64,000 nt of DNA, from positions 329,889 to 393,888 of the forward strand of contig CAWFZX010000016.1 in NCBI GenBank assembly GCA_963820375.1. Reading direction: 5' to 3'. Shown here piece after piece: positions 40,894 through 49,471 of the stretch. The stretch's first letter is position 1, and each line of letters opens with the position of its first letter. The stretch is from AWTP1-13 sp963820375. Lineage in GTDB: Bacteria; Pseudomonadota; Alphaproteobacteria; Rhizobiales; Hyphomicrobiaceae. The translations under genes and the position numbers were made by a program. The notes beneath the pieces are model-generated. The model was not told the DNA's origin. It did no database searches and saw only the letters and a list, made by a program, of their open reading frames with translations.

Positions 40894-41529
40894 TTACGCA
40901 GGCCTCCGCGAGAGGTGCGCACGCGACAAGGCGATCCATTCGCGCACGCGTGCTGTCGGATTTGCATGCGTATAAAAATCGGTAATGACGGCGATACTGT
41001 CGGCACCGGCGGCCAAAACCTGATCCGCGCGCTGCGGGGTAATGCCGCCAATGGCCACCAGCGGGAGGGGGCCAATTTGCTCTTTCCATTGGCTGATACG
41101 TTGCAGGCCCTGCGGCGCCCATTGCATGACCTTGAGTTTGGTCTCGTAAATCGGGCCAAGCGCCACGTAGGTTGGCTCGGCTGCCAGGGCAATGCGCAAC
41201 TCCTCTTCACTATGCGTACTGATGCCGAGGCGTGCGGACTTGGCCTGGATGGCGCCGATGTCGGCGCTGGCGAGGTCTTCCTGCCCCAGGTGAATAAAAT
41301 CAGCTCCCAGCTCGAGGGCCTCGCGCCAATAATCGTTGACGATCAATTGGCAACGATAGCGGGCACAGATTTGCAAGCTTTCTGCGATTTCACGGCGAAT
41401 GCGGTCGGGTGCGGCATCTTTCAGTCGCAGTTGAATGGTCTTCACCCCGAGCGGCACCAGACGCGCCAGCCAATCGAGGTCGGGAACGATGGGATAGAAG
41501 ACGTCGAGGCGATCTGCTGGCGCGGGCAT
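40894..41529 (-). CDS. thiE: Thiamine phosphate synthase
   Basis: Joins the hydroxymethylpyrimidine and thiazole moieties to give thiamine phosphate. The 211-residue TIM barrel has VKTIQLRLKDAAPDRI (pyrophosphate and Lys contacts), CQLIVNDYWREALELGADFIHLGQEDL, STHSEEEL, ALGPIYETKLK and AIGGITPQRADQVLAAGADS. The ATG overlaps the thiG stop by one base (TGATG), so the two are coupled. It is the last gene of thiS-thiG-thiE. Confidence 0.92.
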   Translation of the reverse strand: MPAPADRLDVFYPIVPDLDWLARLVPLGVKTIQLRLKDAAPDRIRREIAESLQICARYRCQLIVNDYWREALELGADFIHLGQEDLASADIGAIQAKSARLGISTHSEEELRIALAAEPTYVALGPIYETKLKVMQWAPQGLQRISQWKEQIGPLPLVAIGGITPQRADQVLAAGADSIAVITDFYTHANPTARVREWIALSRAHLSRRPA

Positions 41530-42353
41530 CAGGATTTGCCCAGGCCAAAGAACGGTGTGCCGGCGACGGGCGTCGATGGCGCGGCGGTATCGCGCGTTTC
41601 CATGAGGCCGGCTTCGAACGCGGTTCGCCCGGCCGCAATGGCGGCCGCGAAGGCCCCGGCCATGCGGACGGGATCAGCGGCGCGCGCCACCGCCGTGTTG
41701 AGCAGGACGGCATCGAAACCCATCTCCATGGCCGCCGCCGCGTGCGAGGGCGCGCCGATGCCGGCATCGATGATCAGCGGCGTGTCGGGAAAGTAGGTGC
41801 GCAACGACCGCAGGGCGTAGGGGTTGGCGAGCCCGCGCCCCGTGCCGATTGGGGCGGCCCATGGCATCAGGACCTCGCAACCCGCTGCGCGCAGGCGTTC
41901 GGCGGCGATGAGATCCTCCGTGGTATAAGGAAAGACCTTGAAGCCATCGCTGATCAGGACGCGGGCGGCCTCGAGCAGGCCGAACAGGTCCGGCTGCAGG
42001 GTATCATCGTTGCCGATGACCTCGAGTTTGACCCAATCCGTGCCGAACAACTCCCGCGCCATGTGCGCCGTTGCAATCGCCTCGCGCGGCGTGCGGCAGC
42101 CGGCGGTGTTGGGCATGACGCGCACATTGAGACTGCGGACCAATTCGAAAAAGCCCATGCCCGAATTGGCTCGCGCCGACTCCCGGCGCACCGAGACCGT
42201 CACGATGCCCGCGCCGGCGGCCTTGACGGAATCGGCCATAATTTTCGGGGAGGGGTAAAGAGCCGTGCCCAGCAGCAGACGAGAGGAGAGGCTCACGCCG
42301 TAGAGGCTAAGAGACGGTGGCGTCGTCAGCGGGTCTGGCCGTGCGGTCGTCAT
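41529..42353 (-). CDS. thiG: Thiazole synthase
   Basis: Builds the thiazole phosphate of thiamine from deoxyxylulose phosphate, dehydroglycine and ThiS thiocarboxylate. The 274-residue barrel shows LLLGTALYPSPKIM, TVSVRRESA, LPNTAGC-like VMPNTAGCRTPREA, the Schiff-base Lys in DWVKLEVIGND, the MPWAAPIGTGRGLANP loop and IDAGIGAPSHAAAAMEMGFD. It lies nine bases after thiS and overlaps thiE. The aminoacid oxidase thiO and thiC are not in the window. Confidence 0.95.
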   Translation of the reverse strand: MTTARPDPLTTPPSLSLYGVSLSSRLLLGTALYPSPKIMADSVKAAGAGIVTVSVRRESARANSGMGFFELVRSLNVRVMPNTAGCRTPREAIATAHMARELFGTDWVKLEVIGNDDTLQPDLFGLLEAARVLISDGFKVFPYTTEDLIAAERLRAAGCEVLMPWAAPIGTGRGLANPYALRSLRTYFPDTPLIIDAGIGAPSHAAAAMEMGFDAVLLNTAVARAADPVRMAGAFAAAIAAGRTAFEAGLMETRDTAAPSTPVAGTPFFGLGKS

Positions 42354-42362
42354 GAGCCTGCC

Positions 42363-42566
42363 TCAGCCACCCTGCCGTGGGGATACGATTTCAATGTGAT
42401 CGTCGCCGACCAGCACCGTGGCCGGGCGGGCGCTGCGCGGCACAAAATCGCCGTTGACCGCCGTTGCCACGCCGGTGTCAGCAAATCCGAACTGAGCCAC
42501 CAGCTCAGCCAAGGTCCCAGCGCTGGTCACGGTCGCCTCGCCGTTGACGAAAACTCTCAGTTGCAT
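42363..42566 (-). CDS. thiS: Sulfur carrier protein ThiS
   Basis: A 67-residue ubiquitin-like protein that carries sulfur as a C-terminal thiocarboxylate to ThiG. It begins MQLRVFVNGEATVTSAGTLA, includes ATAVNGDFVPR, and ends SPRQGG, with the required Gly-Gly terminus. It is the first gene of the thiSGE unit. I looked upstream for a TPP riboswitch and did not find the conserved helices. Confidence 0.93.
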   Translation of the reverse strand: MQLRVFVNGEATVTSAGTLAELVAQFGFADTGVATAVNGDFVPRSARPATVLVGDDHIEIVSPRQGG

Positions 42567-42759
42567 AAGGGGTGTCTAGGGTTGCCGCGATGCTGCCAGA
42601 TATTTGCGATGGCCTGGGTTGGGATGCAAGCGCCGGCGGGCGCGGCGATGGCGATCGCGCCAATTCTTTGCGGTTGGCGGGCTGCGGGCGTAAGTGAACG
42701 ATGTTTATTTGCTGTTGTGGCTGCGACATCGCACATTGCCAGGATTGGATAGGCCCTCC

Positions 42760-44088
42760 ATGTTCGCCTCCCTGATGCGCTCACGGCGTTTTGCGCCCCT
42801 GTTTTGGTGTCAATTCTGCTCGGCGTTGAACGACAATTTTCTCAAAAATGCCCTGGGTATGCTGATCCTGTTTGGCCTCGGCGGGGCCAATGGCGGCCTG
42901 GCGCAGAATCCCGGTGTGTTGATTACTCTCTCCGGCGTGGTGTTCATCGCACCCTTCTTCCTGCTCTCGGCCATCGGCGGGGAAGTGGCTGATCGGTTCG
43001 ATAAGGCCCGCGTCGCCCGGACGATCCGATTGGCAGAAATTCCGATCGCCGCGATCGCCGCGCTTGGCTTTTTGCTGCACTCGGTGGCGGTTTTGTTCGT
43101 GGCGCTGGCCCTGTTTGGCGTCGTGGCCGCGCTGTTCGGTCCGGTCAAGTACGGGATTTTGCCGGAAAAGCTGCAAACTGCCGAACTCGCCGCCGGCAAC
43201 GCCCTGGTCGAAGGCGCAACCTTCCTCGCCATTCTGACGGGCACCATCGCCGGGGGTATCGCCGTGGCGGAGGCGCGCAGCGCCTTGGTGGTGGCACTCA
43301 TTGTCGCGGCGCTGGCGGTCGCCTCCTGGTTGCTGGCGCGCCTCATCCCGGAAGCCGGACCGGCCGCTCCGCGGCTGCTCATCAACACCAATCCTTGGAC
43401 CTCGACCATCGCGCTTTTGCGCGAGCTGAAATCCGACCGGCGCTTGTGGGGAGGTGGGCATATCGTTTCCTGGTTCTGGGTGGTTGGGTTCGTCTCGCTG
43501 TCCTTACTGCCCACGCTTATCAAGGACGGCATTGGCGGCAGCGAGGGTGTTGTCACCTATTGCTTGTCGGTGTTTACGGTCGGCATCGCCGTGGGCTCGC
43601 TGATCGCCGCGCGCGCCAGTCGCGGCCGGCCGAACCTGGCGCTCGTTCCGATCGGCGCGCTTTTGATGGGCGCCTTTGCCTTGTTTGCCGCCTGGCTCGC
43701 AGCCGTGCTCACGCCGGACGGCGGCACGATTGGACCTGGCGCGTTTATGGCATCGCCCAACGGCGTGGCCGTGGCCGTGGCGCTGGGCGGGCTGGCCGTC
43801 GCGGGGGGACTGTTCATTGTGCCCGCCTTTGCGGCCGTGCAGGCTTGGGCGCCGGTTGATCGACGTGCCCGGGTTGTGGCGGCCGTCAATGTGCTCAACG
43901 CCGCTTACATGCTGGCTGGAGGCGCGGTGGTGGCGGTCCTGCAGTCGGCCGGAGTCGCGCTGGCGCTGCTGTTTGCAATGTTGGGTGTTCTGAGCTTCGG
44001 CTATGTGGCAATTGTGCTGAAGGCTTGGGACCGCGACGTGCGCCAGGATCTGGCGCGAATGTTCGGTCGCCTGGCGCCCTCTCGCTAA
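42760..44088 (+). CDS. LplT-like MFS transporter (lysophospholipid type)
   Basis: A 442-residue major facilitator protein with about twelve membrane segments. Its opening MFASLMRSRRFAPLFWCQFC, then SALNDNFLKNALGMLILF, and the loop EVADRFDKARVARTIRLAEI match the transporter part of the fused alphaproteobacterial acyl-ACP synthetase/lysophospholipid acyltransferase (Aas-like) proteins. Here the frame ends at ARMFGRLAPSR, right where the acyltransferase domain would begin, so it is either a free-standing LplT-like flippase or the surviving front part of a fusion. No acyltransferase or ligase gene follows. The ATG at 42760 fits the family; an upstream extension to 42694 does not. Confidence 0.85.
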   Translation: MFASLMRSRRFAPLFWCQFCSALNDNFLKNALGMLILFGLGGANGGLAQNPGVLITLSGVVFIAPFFLLSAIGGEVADRFDKARVARTIRLAEIPIAAIAALGFLLHSVAVLFVALALFGVVAALFGPVKYGILPEKLQTAELAAGNALVEGATFLAILTGTIAGGIAVAEARSALVVALIVAALAVASWLLARLIPEAGPAAPRLLINTNPWTSTIALLRELKSDRRLWGGGHIVSWFWVVGFVSLSLLPTLIKDGIGGSEGVVTYCLSVFTVGIAVGSLIAARASRGRPNLALVPIGALLMGAFALFAAWLAAVLTPDGGTIGPGAFMASPNGVAVAVALGGLAVAGGLFIVPAFAAVQAWAPVDRRARVVAAVNVLNAAYMLAGGAVVAVLQSAGVALALLFAMLGVLSFGYVAIVLKAWDRDVRQDLARMFGRLAPSR

Positions 44089-44361
44089 AGACCGAGGGTC
44101 TGCGCCTCTCCTGGAGTGCCGACGGCGGCAATGCCTCAAGATGGCTCACGGGGAAGCATTCTTTTGCACAAAGGCGGAATAACTGGAGTCCCTGGCCGTT
44201 CCTGGCCCGGTCTGATCCGGCTTCGCCCCGCATCGCAGCTGGATTAGGTCAGGGACGCTTCTTCAACTCGAGGGAGCGTCCCGCTCGTCCTTGGGCCCAA
44301 GTGGGTTGTTGGCCAAGTCCGTTGCCCCAGCGGAACAGACAGAAGAAAAAGGCGCCAAGAC

Positions 44362-45315
44362 CTATTGCGATGGCAGGCTGTGCTCGACGTTGAGGGAGGT
44401 ATAGGGCACCTGGACATATTCGAGGACGGACCTTCCCAATTGTCCGGCCCAATGCGAGCTGATCGCGGGCGCGCCAAACAGCAACTCCTGCAGATTGAGG
44501 CCGACCCCGAAGTAGAGGTTGCGCTCCTTTTCAAGACCCAACGCCCGCTCGTCCTTGGTGAAGCCGCGCGTATAGTAGCCCGCGTGCAGCTCCAGGAAGC
44601 GCAGAGGGTGGTCGCGAATAGCCTCAAAGCCGGCGAGCTTCACAGCGAACAGATACTTTTGCCCTGCATAGTCCGTCAGCGGGTCGAACCCCTCATGGCC
44701 CGACGGCAGGTACTCCATGCGAAAATCGAGCGTCTCTTTGAGTCCCGGCACGGTATTGCGCAGCACCGAAAAGCCGGCACCGAGCAGGTCCATGGTCATG
44801 TCTTCGCGCGAGAAGCCGTGATCACCGGAATATCCATCGAAAATCTCGACATAGAACATCAGTCCCAAGGCCAGGGTGGCGGCGGTCAGTTCCGCGCCAT
44901 TCTGCAAAAAGGAATTGCGGCGGATGGCAGCCGTGAGCAGGTCGCTCATGACGTAGGTCGTATAAAAGTGACCGAGCTTGTCGGTCCCACCGCTGCCGGT
45001 TTTGCTGCCAAACCAGCCTTCGGGGTGAAAGCGGAAATGCGAGCTTCCCCAATTCCAGTTGCTGACACCGATGTAGCTAATGCCGGCAAACAACAGGCCA
45101 AACTCCAGCGGCACCGACGTGGCCTGCTGGGCGAATGTCGAGACGCTGTAGGCGGGCTCGGCGGACGCCGTGGCGCCAGCACTGTCAACCCGAGTGCTCG
45201 CGGATGTGGTGGTCAGCCAGCTGTTTTTGCTGTCAGCTGACGCGCTCGACGGGATGGCACAAAGAGCGCCGATGACAGCCGCATAGGCCAGATCGCCTCG
45301 TCGCACGCAGGACAT
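44362..45315 (-). CDS. DUF2279 (YfiM-like) periplasmic protein
   Basis: A 317-residue exported protein. The signal peptide (DLAYAAVIGALCAIPSSASA) is followed by the DUF2279 core, with FGLLFAGISYIGVSNWNWGS, GGTDKLGHFYTTYVMSDLL and YVEIFDGYSGDHGFSREDM. The last matches the E/D-x-DG pattern of a family that includes E. coli YfiM lipoprotein. The C-terminal part (FTKDERALGLEKERNLYFGV) suggests an outer-membrane-associated fold. Its biochemical role is unknown. The ATG at 45315 gives the best signal peptide; another lies at 45327. The 273 bases between its stop and the LplT-like gene hold no clear gene. Confidence 0.83.
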   Translation of the reverse strand: MSCVRRGDLAYAAVIGALCAIPSSASADSKNSWLTTTSASTRVDSAGATASAEPAYSVSTFAQQATSVPLEFGLLFAGISYIGVSNWNWGSSHFRFHPEGWFGSKTGSGGTDKLGHFYTTYVMSDLLTAAIRRNSFLQNGAELTAATLALGLMFYVEIFDGYSGDHGFSREDMTMDLLGAGFSVLRNTVPGLKETLDFRMEYLPSGHEGFDPLTDYAGQKYLFAVKLAGFEAIRDHPLRFLELHAGYYTRGFTKDERALGLEKERNLYFGVGLNLQELLFGAPAISSHWAGQLGRSVLEYVQVPYTSLNVEHSLPSQ

Positions 45316-46401
45316 CCGGTCACCCACACCGCACTAACTCAACCCCACTGCAAGCACTGCGTCACCCCGCCCAACCAGGCGACCTAGCGCTTGGCGCCCC
45401 AGCGGATGCGACGGCGTTGCAAGTTCGACACGCGCTCATCTCGCAACTCCCGGCGCGATCTGCGCCACCTGTCCTGAAATCTCAATGGTGTTGCGGCGAC
45501 CTTCGCGCGCGTCACCGTTGAGAAAAGGCGCGACGGGCCAGCCGATGCGCTGCGCTCCGAGCGCTCCGATTTTGGCACGCTTTTTTGCCGTCGCGGACCG
45601 CGTTGGTGGGTTAATCCACCAATAGTTTAACAATGGCCGTGGCTCAGCCGGCCCGGATGACAGTCCGGTGGGCGCTGCACGGAGCAGGCGTCACGAAAGG
45701 GAGATGGCGGGAGCTTGGTCCAGAAGCTGCACGCGCAATGCCAACGCTTGCTCCTGAGAGGGCTTACAGATGTCGGCCAAGCGAGGTGCCAAGGTGCCGA
45801 TGGTCGGTGCGCTGTTTGGGGCGCAAACAAAGGAGCGACCGCGTCCGGGGCTGCTGGAGAAAAGCTCGCCGGACGCGGTCCAAGGTGACAGAACGTGCCC
45901 TGACCAGAAAACGGGGAGGCCGGGCGTGTGTCTGCGGGTGCCGTGTGATGCTCCTAACTTGGAACGGATCGCGCCCTGACTTCCCCAAGCCGGGCGGCCC
46001 ATTCGGACCGGCTTTCCTGATCACGACAGGCAAATGATCGCGGTCGAACGTTTTTTCGATCCCCAGTTCGGGGGAGATCTCCCTTAAGCTTTATAAAAAG
46101 CACGCGCGATCTTCTGCCCCTGGCGATTTGTAGGTCGAATCGTCAACGCAGGCGCGCAAGGCCCCCAGAATGGGCCGATCACGTCGGGCAAGTCAGCAAA
46201 CCGGCCAACGTGACTGATGCTTCTGCCAGCGTTTTGCCAATGACGCGGAAGGCTTAGAGCGCAGCTCGGCAGCATCGTTGTGTTCGACCGGGCTCCAGGA
46301 CATTCGTCCCGGGCCTGCGTTTTGCTGTGGTGAAAAGAGGCGTGGAGGTGTGGTGGAGCCGCGAATCAGTTGATCAAAGCTCGTCGAGACGGGGGCAAAG
46401 C
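45316..46401. other. Long stretch without an intact gene, possible relics
   Basis: About 1.1 kb with no convincing intact gene. On the minus strand 45691-45860 reads SAPTIGTLAPRLADICKPSQ and then EQALALRVQLLD, faintly like the C-terminal part of DapA-type aldolases/dehydratases. In the neighbouring minus frame around 45980-46040 DHLPVVIRKAGPNGPPGLG is seen. Both are too short to assign. I read this as probable decayed coding DNA at the start of the gene-poor zone. Confidence 0.4.
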
Positions 46402-46791
46402 ATGCATATACGACTTGGCGCAATACTGGTGGTTGCATGTTCGGTGTTGGCTTTGGCTGGGTGTGCTGAATATCAGAAGCCGATGCCGAGGCGAACGTTT
46501 GCGCACCAGGTGGCTCCTACGGCCGAACAAAAGAAACCAGTGCCACTGACGACGCAGTCAATTACGTCACTCCCGGCCCCTCCGTCACTCCCGGCCTCTG
46601 CGTCACTCCAGGCCCCGACACTAGCACTAGAGATGTCGGTGGAGGAACAACTCAAGGCCGCCTGGAAGGACATCTGCGGCCTACGCAACATCGAGCATGT
46701 CGAAAAGGGCAGGGTCAACGAGACGGAAGCGCAGAAACAGGCCATCGACGAGAAGTGTGCTGAAGCTCGCTGGGACAGTCACATGCAGTAG
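46402..46791 (+). CDS. Small repeat-containing lipoprotein
   Basis: A 129-residue predicted lipoprotein. The ATG at 46402 begins MHIRLGAILVVACSVLALAG, directly followed by C, giving a clear lipobox (LAGC) and a mature lipid-modified Cys. The site GGGGG about 8 bases upstream supports this start over earlier in-frame codons. The middle has three six-residue repeats (SLPAPP, SLPASA, SLQAPT), and the C-terminal half is a charged helical region (EEQLKAAWKDICGLRNIEHV) with two Cys. The family is not recognised; such small lipoproteins are common in Hyphomicrobiales. Confidence 0.75.
   Translation: MHIRLGAILVVACSVLALAGCAEYQKPMPRRTFAHQVAPTAEQKKPVPLTTQSITSLPAPPSLPASASLQAPTLALEMSVEEQLKAAWKDICGLRNIEHVEKGRVNETEAQKQAIDEKCAEARWDSHMQ
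46566..46619. repeat. Three 18-bp in-frame tandem repeats
   Basis: GTCACTCCCGGCCCCTCC and two diverged copies (46584-46601, 46602-46619) lie inside the lipoprotein gene. Eighteen is a multiple of three, so copy-number change would lengthen or shorten the protein by six residues without breaking the frame. Confidence 0.85.
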
Positions 46792-46863
46792 AGGCAAGCT
46801 CAGACCACCTAGTATCATGTGGCCCTCATCGGGGAACGGTGACGGCCACATTGCTTATGGTTC

Positions 46864-47242
46864 CTAGTTGAGCTCAGGGCGTCGCTGCTCTCCCAGCACC
46901 CCTGCCAGCGTCGCGACGAGAACATGCGGCGGAGCTGGCTTGCGGACGAGTTCTCCATCCGCGCAGTCACCCTGCAACTTGCTGTAACCGCTGTAGACGA
47001 CAAACGGGATGTCACGCTCCTTGAGGATGCTGCAGATCTCGGACGTGTCGTCGCTTTTCAACCCGTGATCGAGGACCGCCGCAGAAAGATTGGGGTGGTG
47101 TGCATGAATGCGAGCTGTCGGCAGAGCATGGGCCACGAGCTACACGCGCGCCGGCATCTTCGAGAAATTCTTGGACATGAAGTGCCACGAGCGGCTCGTC
47201 TTCGACGACAAGAACCAAATGCCCGTCAAGCGGACCCGCCAT
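46864..47242 (-). pseudogene. Single-domain response regulator, frameshifted
   Basis: The ATG at 47242, preceded by GGGGGTG, opens MAGPLDGHLVLVVEDEPLVA, the receiver-domain start with the acidic EDE pocket, and runs to FLEDAGARV. The rest of the domain is in another minus frame: HALPTARIHAHHPNLSAAVL with the phospho-acceptor Asp in AAVLDHG, then DIPFVVYSGYS with the switch Ser, and LVRKPAPP with the conserved Lys. Removing one base near 47137 joins the halves into a typical stand-alone receiver protein of about 125 residues. As written the gene is broken. It has no kinase gene next to it. Confidence 0.8.
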
Positions 47243-47800
47243 AACGCACCCCCATGATTGGTGTTGACCAGCTACAGGAACTCGCTCAGGCGGTTGAGGT
47301 TCCCGAGCGGGCCTACTGAGGGTTGTTCAGTGCTTCCGACCCGACCCTCTGCTTTCAATGGACCTGCGCCATGCCTTCATTTGGTCAGCACCCTGACCCG
47401 TTGCCGGCCGACGGTGCTCGAATGGGCTGAGCGTTTCGCCCTTTTCCTTTGCGTGGCTTTCGAACATGCGGACCACGTCTGGAGCGCCCGCCTGAGGGAA
47501 ACAATCCTCAAGCGCCGGGCCGCGCATGTGCCACGTATTCGGCCAGCATCGCCGCTTCTACAGCGCGAGCCCTAGCCCATTTGCCGGTGCCGCTATCGTC
47601 GTCGGTCATGTTGGCCCTGCTTGGCTTGCGTCGACCGGCACCGGTTGGTATCACCGCCCCCGCCGTCAGATGCCATGAGCTGATTGGCAGTCACATGAGC
47701 GATGGGTTCAGACGAGGGTTTGATCAGTTGGTGTCACTCCCGTGTCACCGAAGATGAGGGCTAACGACGAAATTCAAGAAAAGCGTATATTTGCTAATCC
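47243..47800. other. Gene-poor region left of tRNA-Ser
   Basis: No intact recognisable gene. On the minus strand 47508-47609 encodes a tidy 33-residue frame beginning MTDDDSGTGKWARARAVEAA and ending AHARPGA. A neighbouring minus frame (47327-47527) continues as ALEDCFPQAGAPDVVRMFES, so the two may be parts of one frameshifted small gene. I do not recognise the family. Confidence 0.35.
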
Positions 47801-47890
47801 GGAGAGGTGGCTGAGTGGTTGAAAGCACCGCACTCGAAATGCGGCATACTCGCAAGGGTATCGCGGGTTCGAATCCCGCCCTCTCCGCCA
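47801..47890 (+). tRNA. tRNA-Ser, anticodon CGA
   Basis: A 90-nt cloverleaf. The acceptor stem GGAGAGG pairs with CCTCTCC, followed by discriminator G and encoded CCA. The D arm is TGGCTGAGTGGTTGAAAGCA. The anticodon stem CCGCA/TGCGG encloses loop CTCGAAA with anticodon CGA at 47835-47837. A long variable arm (ATACTCGCAAGGGTAT) is typical of serine tRNAs, and the T arm is GCGGGTTCGAATCCCGC. It reads UCG codons. It lies at the edge of a gene-poor region with gene remnants, but I saw no second copy of its 3' end marking an integrated element. Confidence 0.97.
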
Positions 47891-48262
47891 GGACCTATTT
47901 TCTCTAGTGCAGGGCCACGGATAGACGACGCCCCAAGACATGTGGAAGGCGAGAGCCGAAAGAGATGGGGTGCTCAAGCGGTGGGGTAGGCTAATGTCGG
48001 CAATCCCCTTGCGAGAACCGACGCTTTAAAACTTCTCAGCGAAAAATTCTCAGAGAAGGTTGCGTGTGCACTTCACGGTTTCGGCGATCTCTCAGAGGCC
48101 CCCCCACACCCTGCATCGAGATCCACAGGGGGCCCGAAGCTTCGAAGAGGACCTCCAGCGGTCAACCTCGCGCTATCGGCGTTGGTACGTTAACCATATG
48201 GAACTTCACCTGCATCGTTGAATTAACCATACCCGTCGGAGGAAAACCAAAGGAGATAATTG
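47891..48262. other. Region between tRNA-Ser and a small secreted protein gene
   Basis: No gene found. The right end holds AGGAG at 48251-48255, the ribosome binding site of the next gene, and AT-richer sequence upstream (about 48180-48250) that may contain its promoter. Confidence 0.45.
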
Positions 48263-48508
48263 ATGCGAGCTTTCATAATCGGAACTTTTGCTGCTACGGC
48301 TCTCGGTCTTTTCGCCACCACAGCTTCAGCAGTGCCGCTCAGCTCGAAGACTTTCAGCGCGCCAGAAAATCTCGTCGAGCAGGTACAGTCGGGCCGCTAT
48401 TGCGCTCGGCTCCGGCGTGCATGCGAGTTCAAAAATGAGCGCGGTGAAGCTGGCGAAGGAAACTGCCGCAGATATCGCCAGGAATGCGGTCGCGGTTATC
48501 GTGGGTAA
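48263..48508 (+). CDS. Small secreted Cys-containing protein
   Basis: An 81-residue protein with signal peptide MRAFIIGTFAATALGLFATT, then ASA, and cleavage before VPLSS. The mature part carries SGRYCARLRRACEFKNERGE and GNCRRYRQECG, with four cysteines that could form two disulfides in the periplasm. This resembles small Hyphomicrobiales hypothetical proteins; the role is unknown. AGGAG seven bases upstream supports the ATG at 48263; the TTG just before is in frame but less likely. Confidence 0.7.
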   Translation: MRAFIIGTFAATALGLFATTASAVPLSSKTFSAPENLVEQVQSGRYCARLRRACEFKNERGEAGEGNCRRYRQECGRGYRG

Positions 48509-48681
48509 GTAGCACGGCCACTCGTCCTCAGCGGCGAGCGCGGTCCAGGGCGCTTCCGTTCCACTTCGGGAGCGCCTTATTTTGAGCGTCACTTCAGACG
48601 ACTGCGCACCATACTGGCGCTCACCACTTCTTTACGTTCTTAGTCGCGAACTGCTCCGCGTACCCACATCACCCGCCCTTT

Positions 48682-48861
48682 GCCGAAGGTGTGCCTGTAA
48701 AGGGCACCTTCTACTGGAGCTCGATGGACAGTCTCGAATGGACTGACGGCTTCGGTACCCGCTTCGGGCTCGTGTACATGGATTTCAAGACGCAGAACCG
48801 CACGCCCAAGCTGAGCGCTAAGTGGTTCAGGGCGGCAGCGAAACGCAACGCTGTCGTTTAG
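48682..48861 (+). pseudogene. Remnant: C-terminus of a GH1 beta-glucosidase
   Basis: Reading from 48682, the frame encodes EGVPVKGTFYWSSMDSLEW, then TDGFGTRFGLVYMDFKTQ and NRTPKLSAKWFRAAAKRN, ending at TAG 48861. This is the standard final segment of family 1 glycoside hydrolases (GYFxWSLxDNxEWxxGxxxRFGLVYVDxxTxxRTPKxSAxW). Only about 55 residues of an enzyme of some 450 remain. No start codon, ribosome binding site or further upstream GH1 sequence was found, so it is a relic. Confidence 0.78.
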
Positions 48862-49354
48862 AAGCCTCGCCCGTGCCCGGAGCCGCACGCGGGGCGGGTA
48901 ACACAACTGAACGTGACAACTGTCACTTCGGCTATTGGCACATTTTCCCAATCGGCCCTTTGCGGCACGACCGGAATACTCCGGAAGCAGACGCCGGAGA
49001 GGCGGGGGGCTGAGCGAGGGAGGTGAGCTGGTTGCTTGTCACTGTCTTTATCGGGGCCGACGTTCGCCGCTGAAGCAGTTGGTCGGATTGCTTGCGCGCG
49101 TTGGGTCCGCGTTTGGCAATCATCATTGCGCTGCACAGATGGCCGCAGCGAAGTATTTTCAGGCCAGCAGAAGCACGCCAAGCCCGTACGAATAACGCCA
49201 AGCGCAGCGAAAGCGACTCCATAGCGTAGGCGCTCAACAACTGGGGCAGCGGTCCTGCTCGCTCATAACGCGTCTCCAGCCTTACCGCTTCTTTGGAACC
49301 AGCTGAAAGCTGGGAGGTTGCTTATGGTGTGGGCTTCTCTTTGGTTAGTTACCC
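48862..49354. other. Gene-poor region with no intact gene
   Basis: About 490 bases with only short frames on both strands and no recognisable domain. Flanked by a GH1 relic and a TctA relic, so it probably holds further degraded coding DNA beyond what I can recognise by eye. Confidence 0.4.
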
Positions 49355-49471
49355 GTGGATGCCGACGAAATTTCGAACAGCTGGATGTACGTCTCGGGCA
49401 CCTACGGCGGGGCATTCACAGCCATCCTCTTCCGCATCCCTGGCGAGCCGATCGACGTGCCGATGCTGTGA
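49355..49471 (+). pseudogene. Remnant: TctA-family tripartite tricarboxylate carrier fragment
   Basis: The frame reads SWMYVSGTYGGAFTAILF, then RIPGEPIDVPML, and ends at TGA (49469-49471). It matches the conserved TctA stretch with pattern GxYGGxxTAILxxIPGE followed by PxDVPLLWDG. The TGA stands exactly where that subfamily has Trp (TGG), followed by Asp. Only about 30 residues of a roughly 500-residue membrane protein survive, with no start upstream. Confidence 0.65.

Noticed and set aside
42549..42566. CTGAGA on the minus strand near thiS, as in TPP riboswitches
   Set aside because: It lies within the first codons of thiS itself (MQLRV) and the rest of the riboswitch is missing.
45633..46037. 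Plus-strand frame of 134 codons in the gene-poor zone
   Set aside because: Arg/Cys-rich and without conserved pattern; probably chance or antisense to a relic.
47801..47890. tRNA-Ser as an attachment site of an intact integrative element
   Set aside because: No integrase gene next to it and no second copy of the tRNA end seen in the window.
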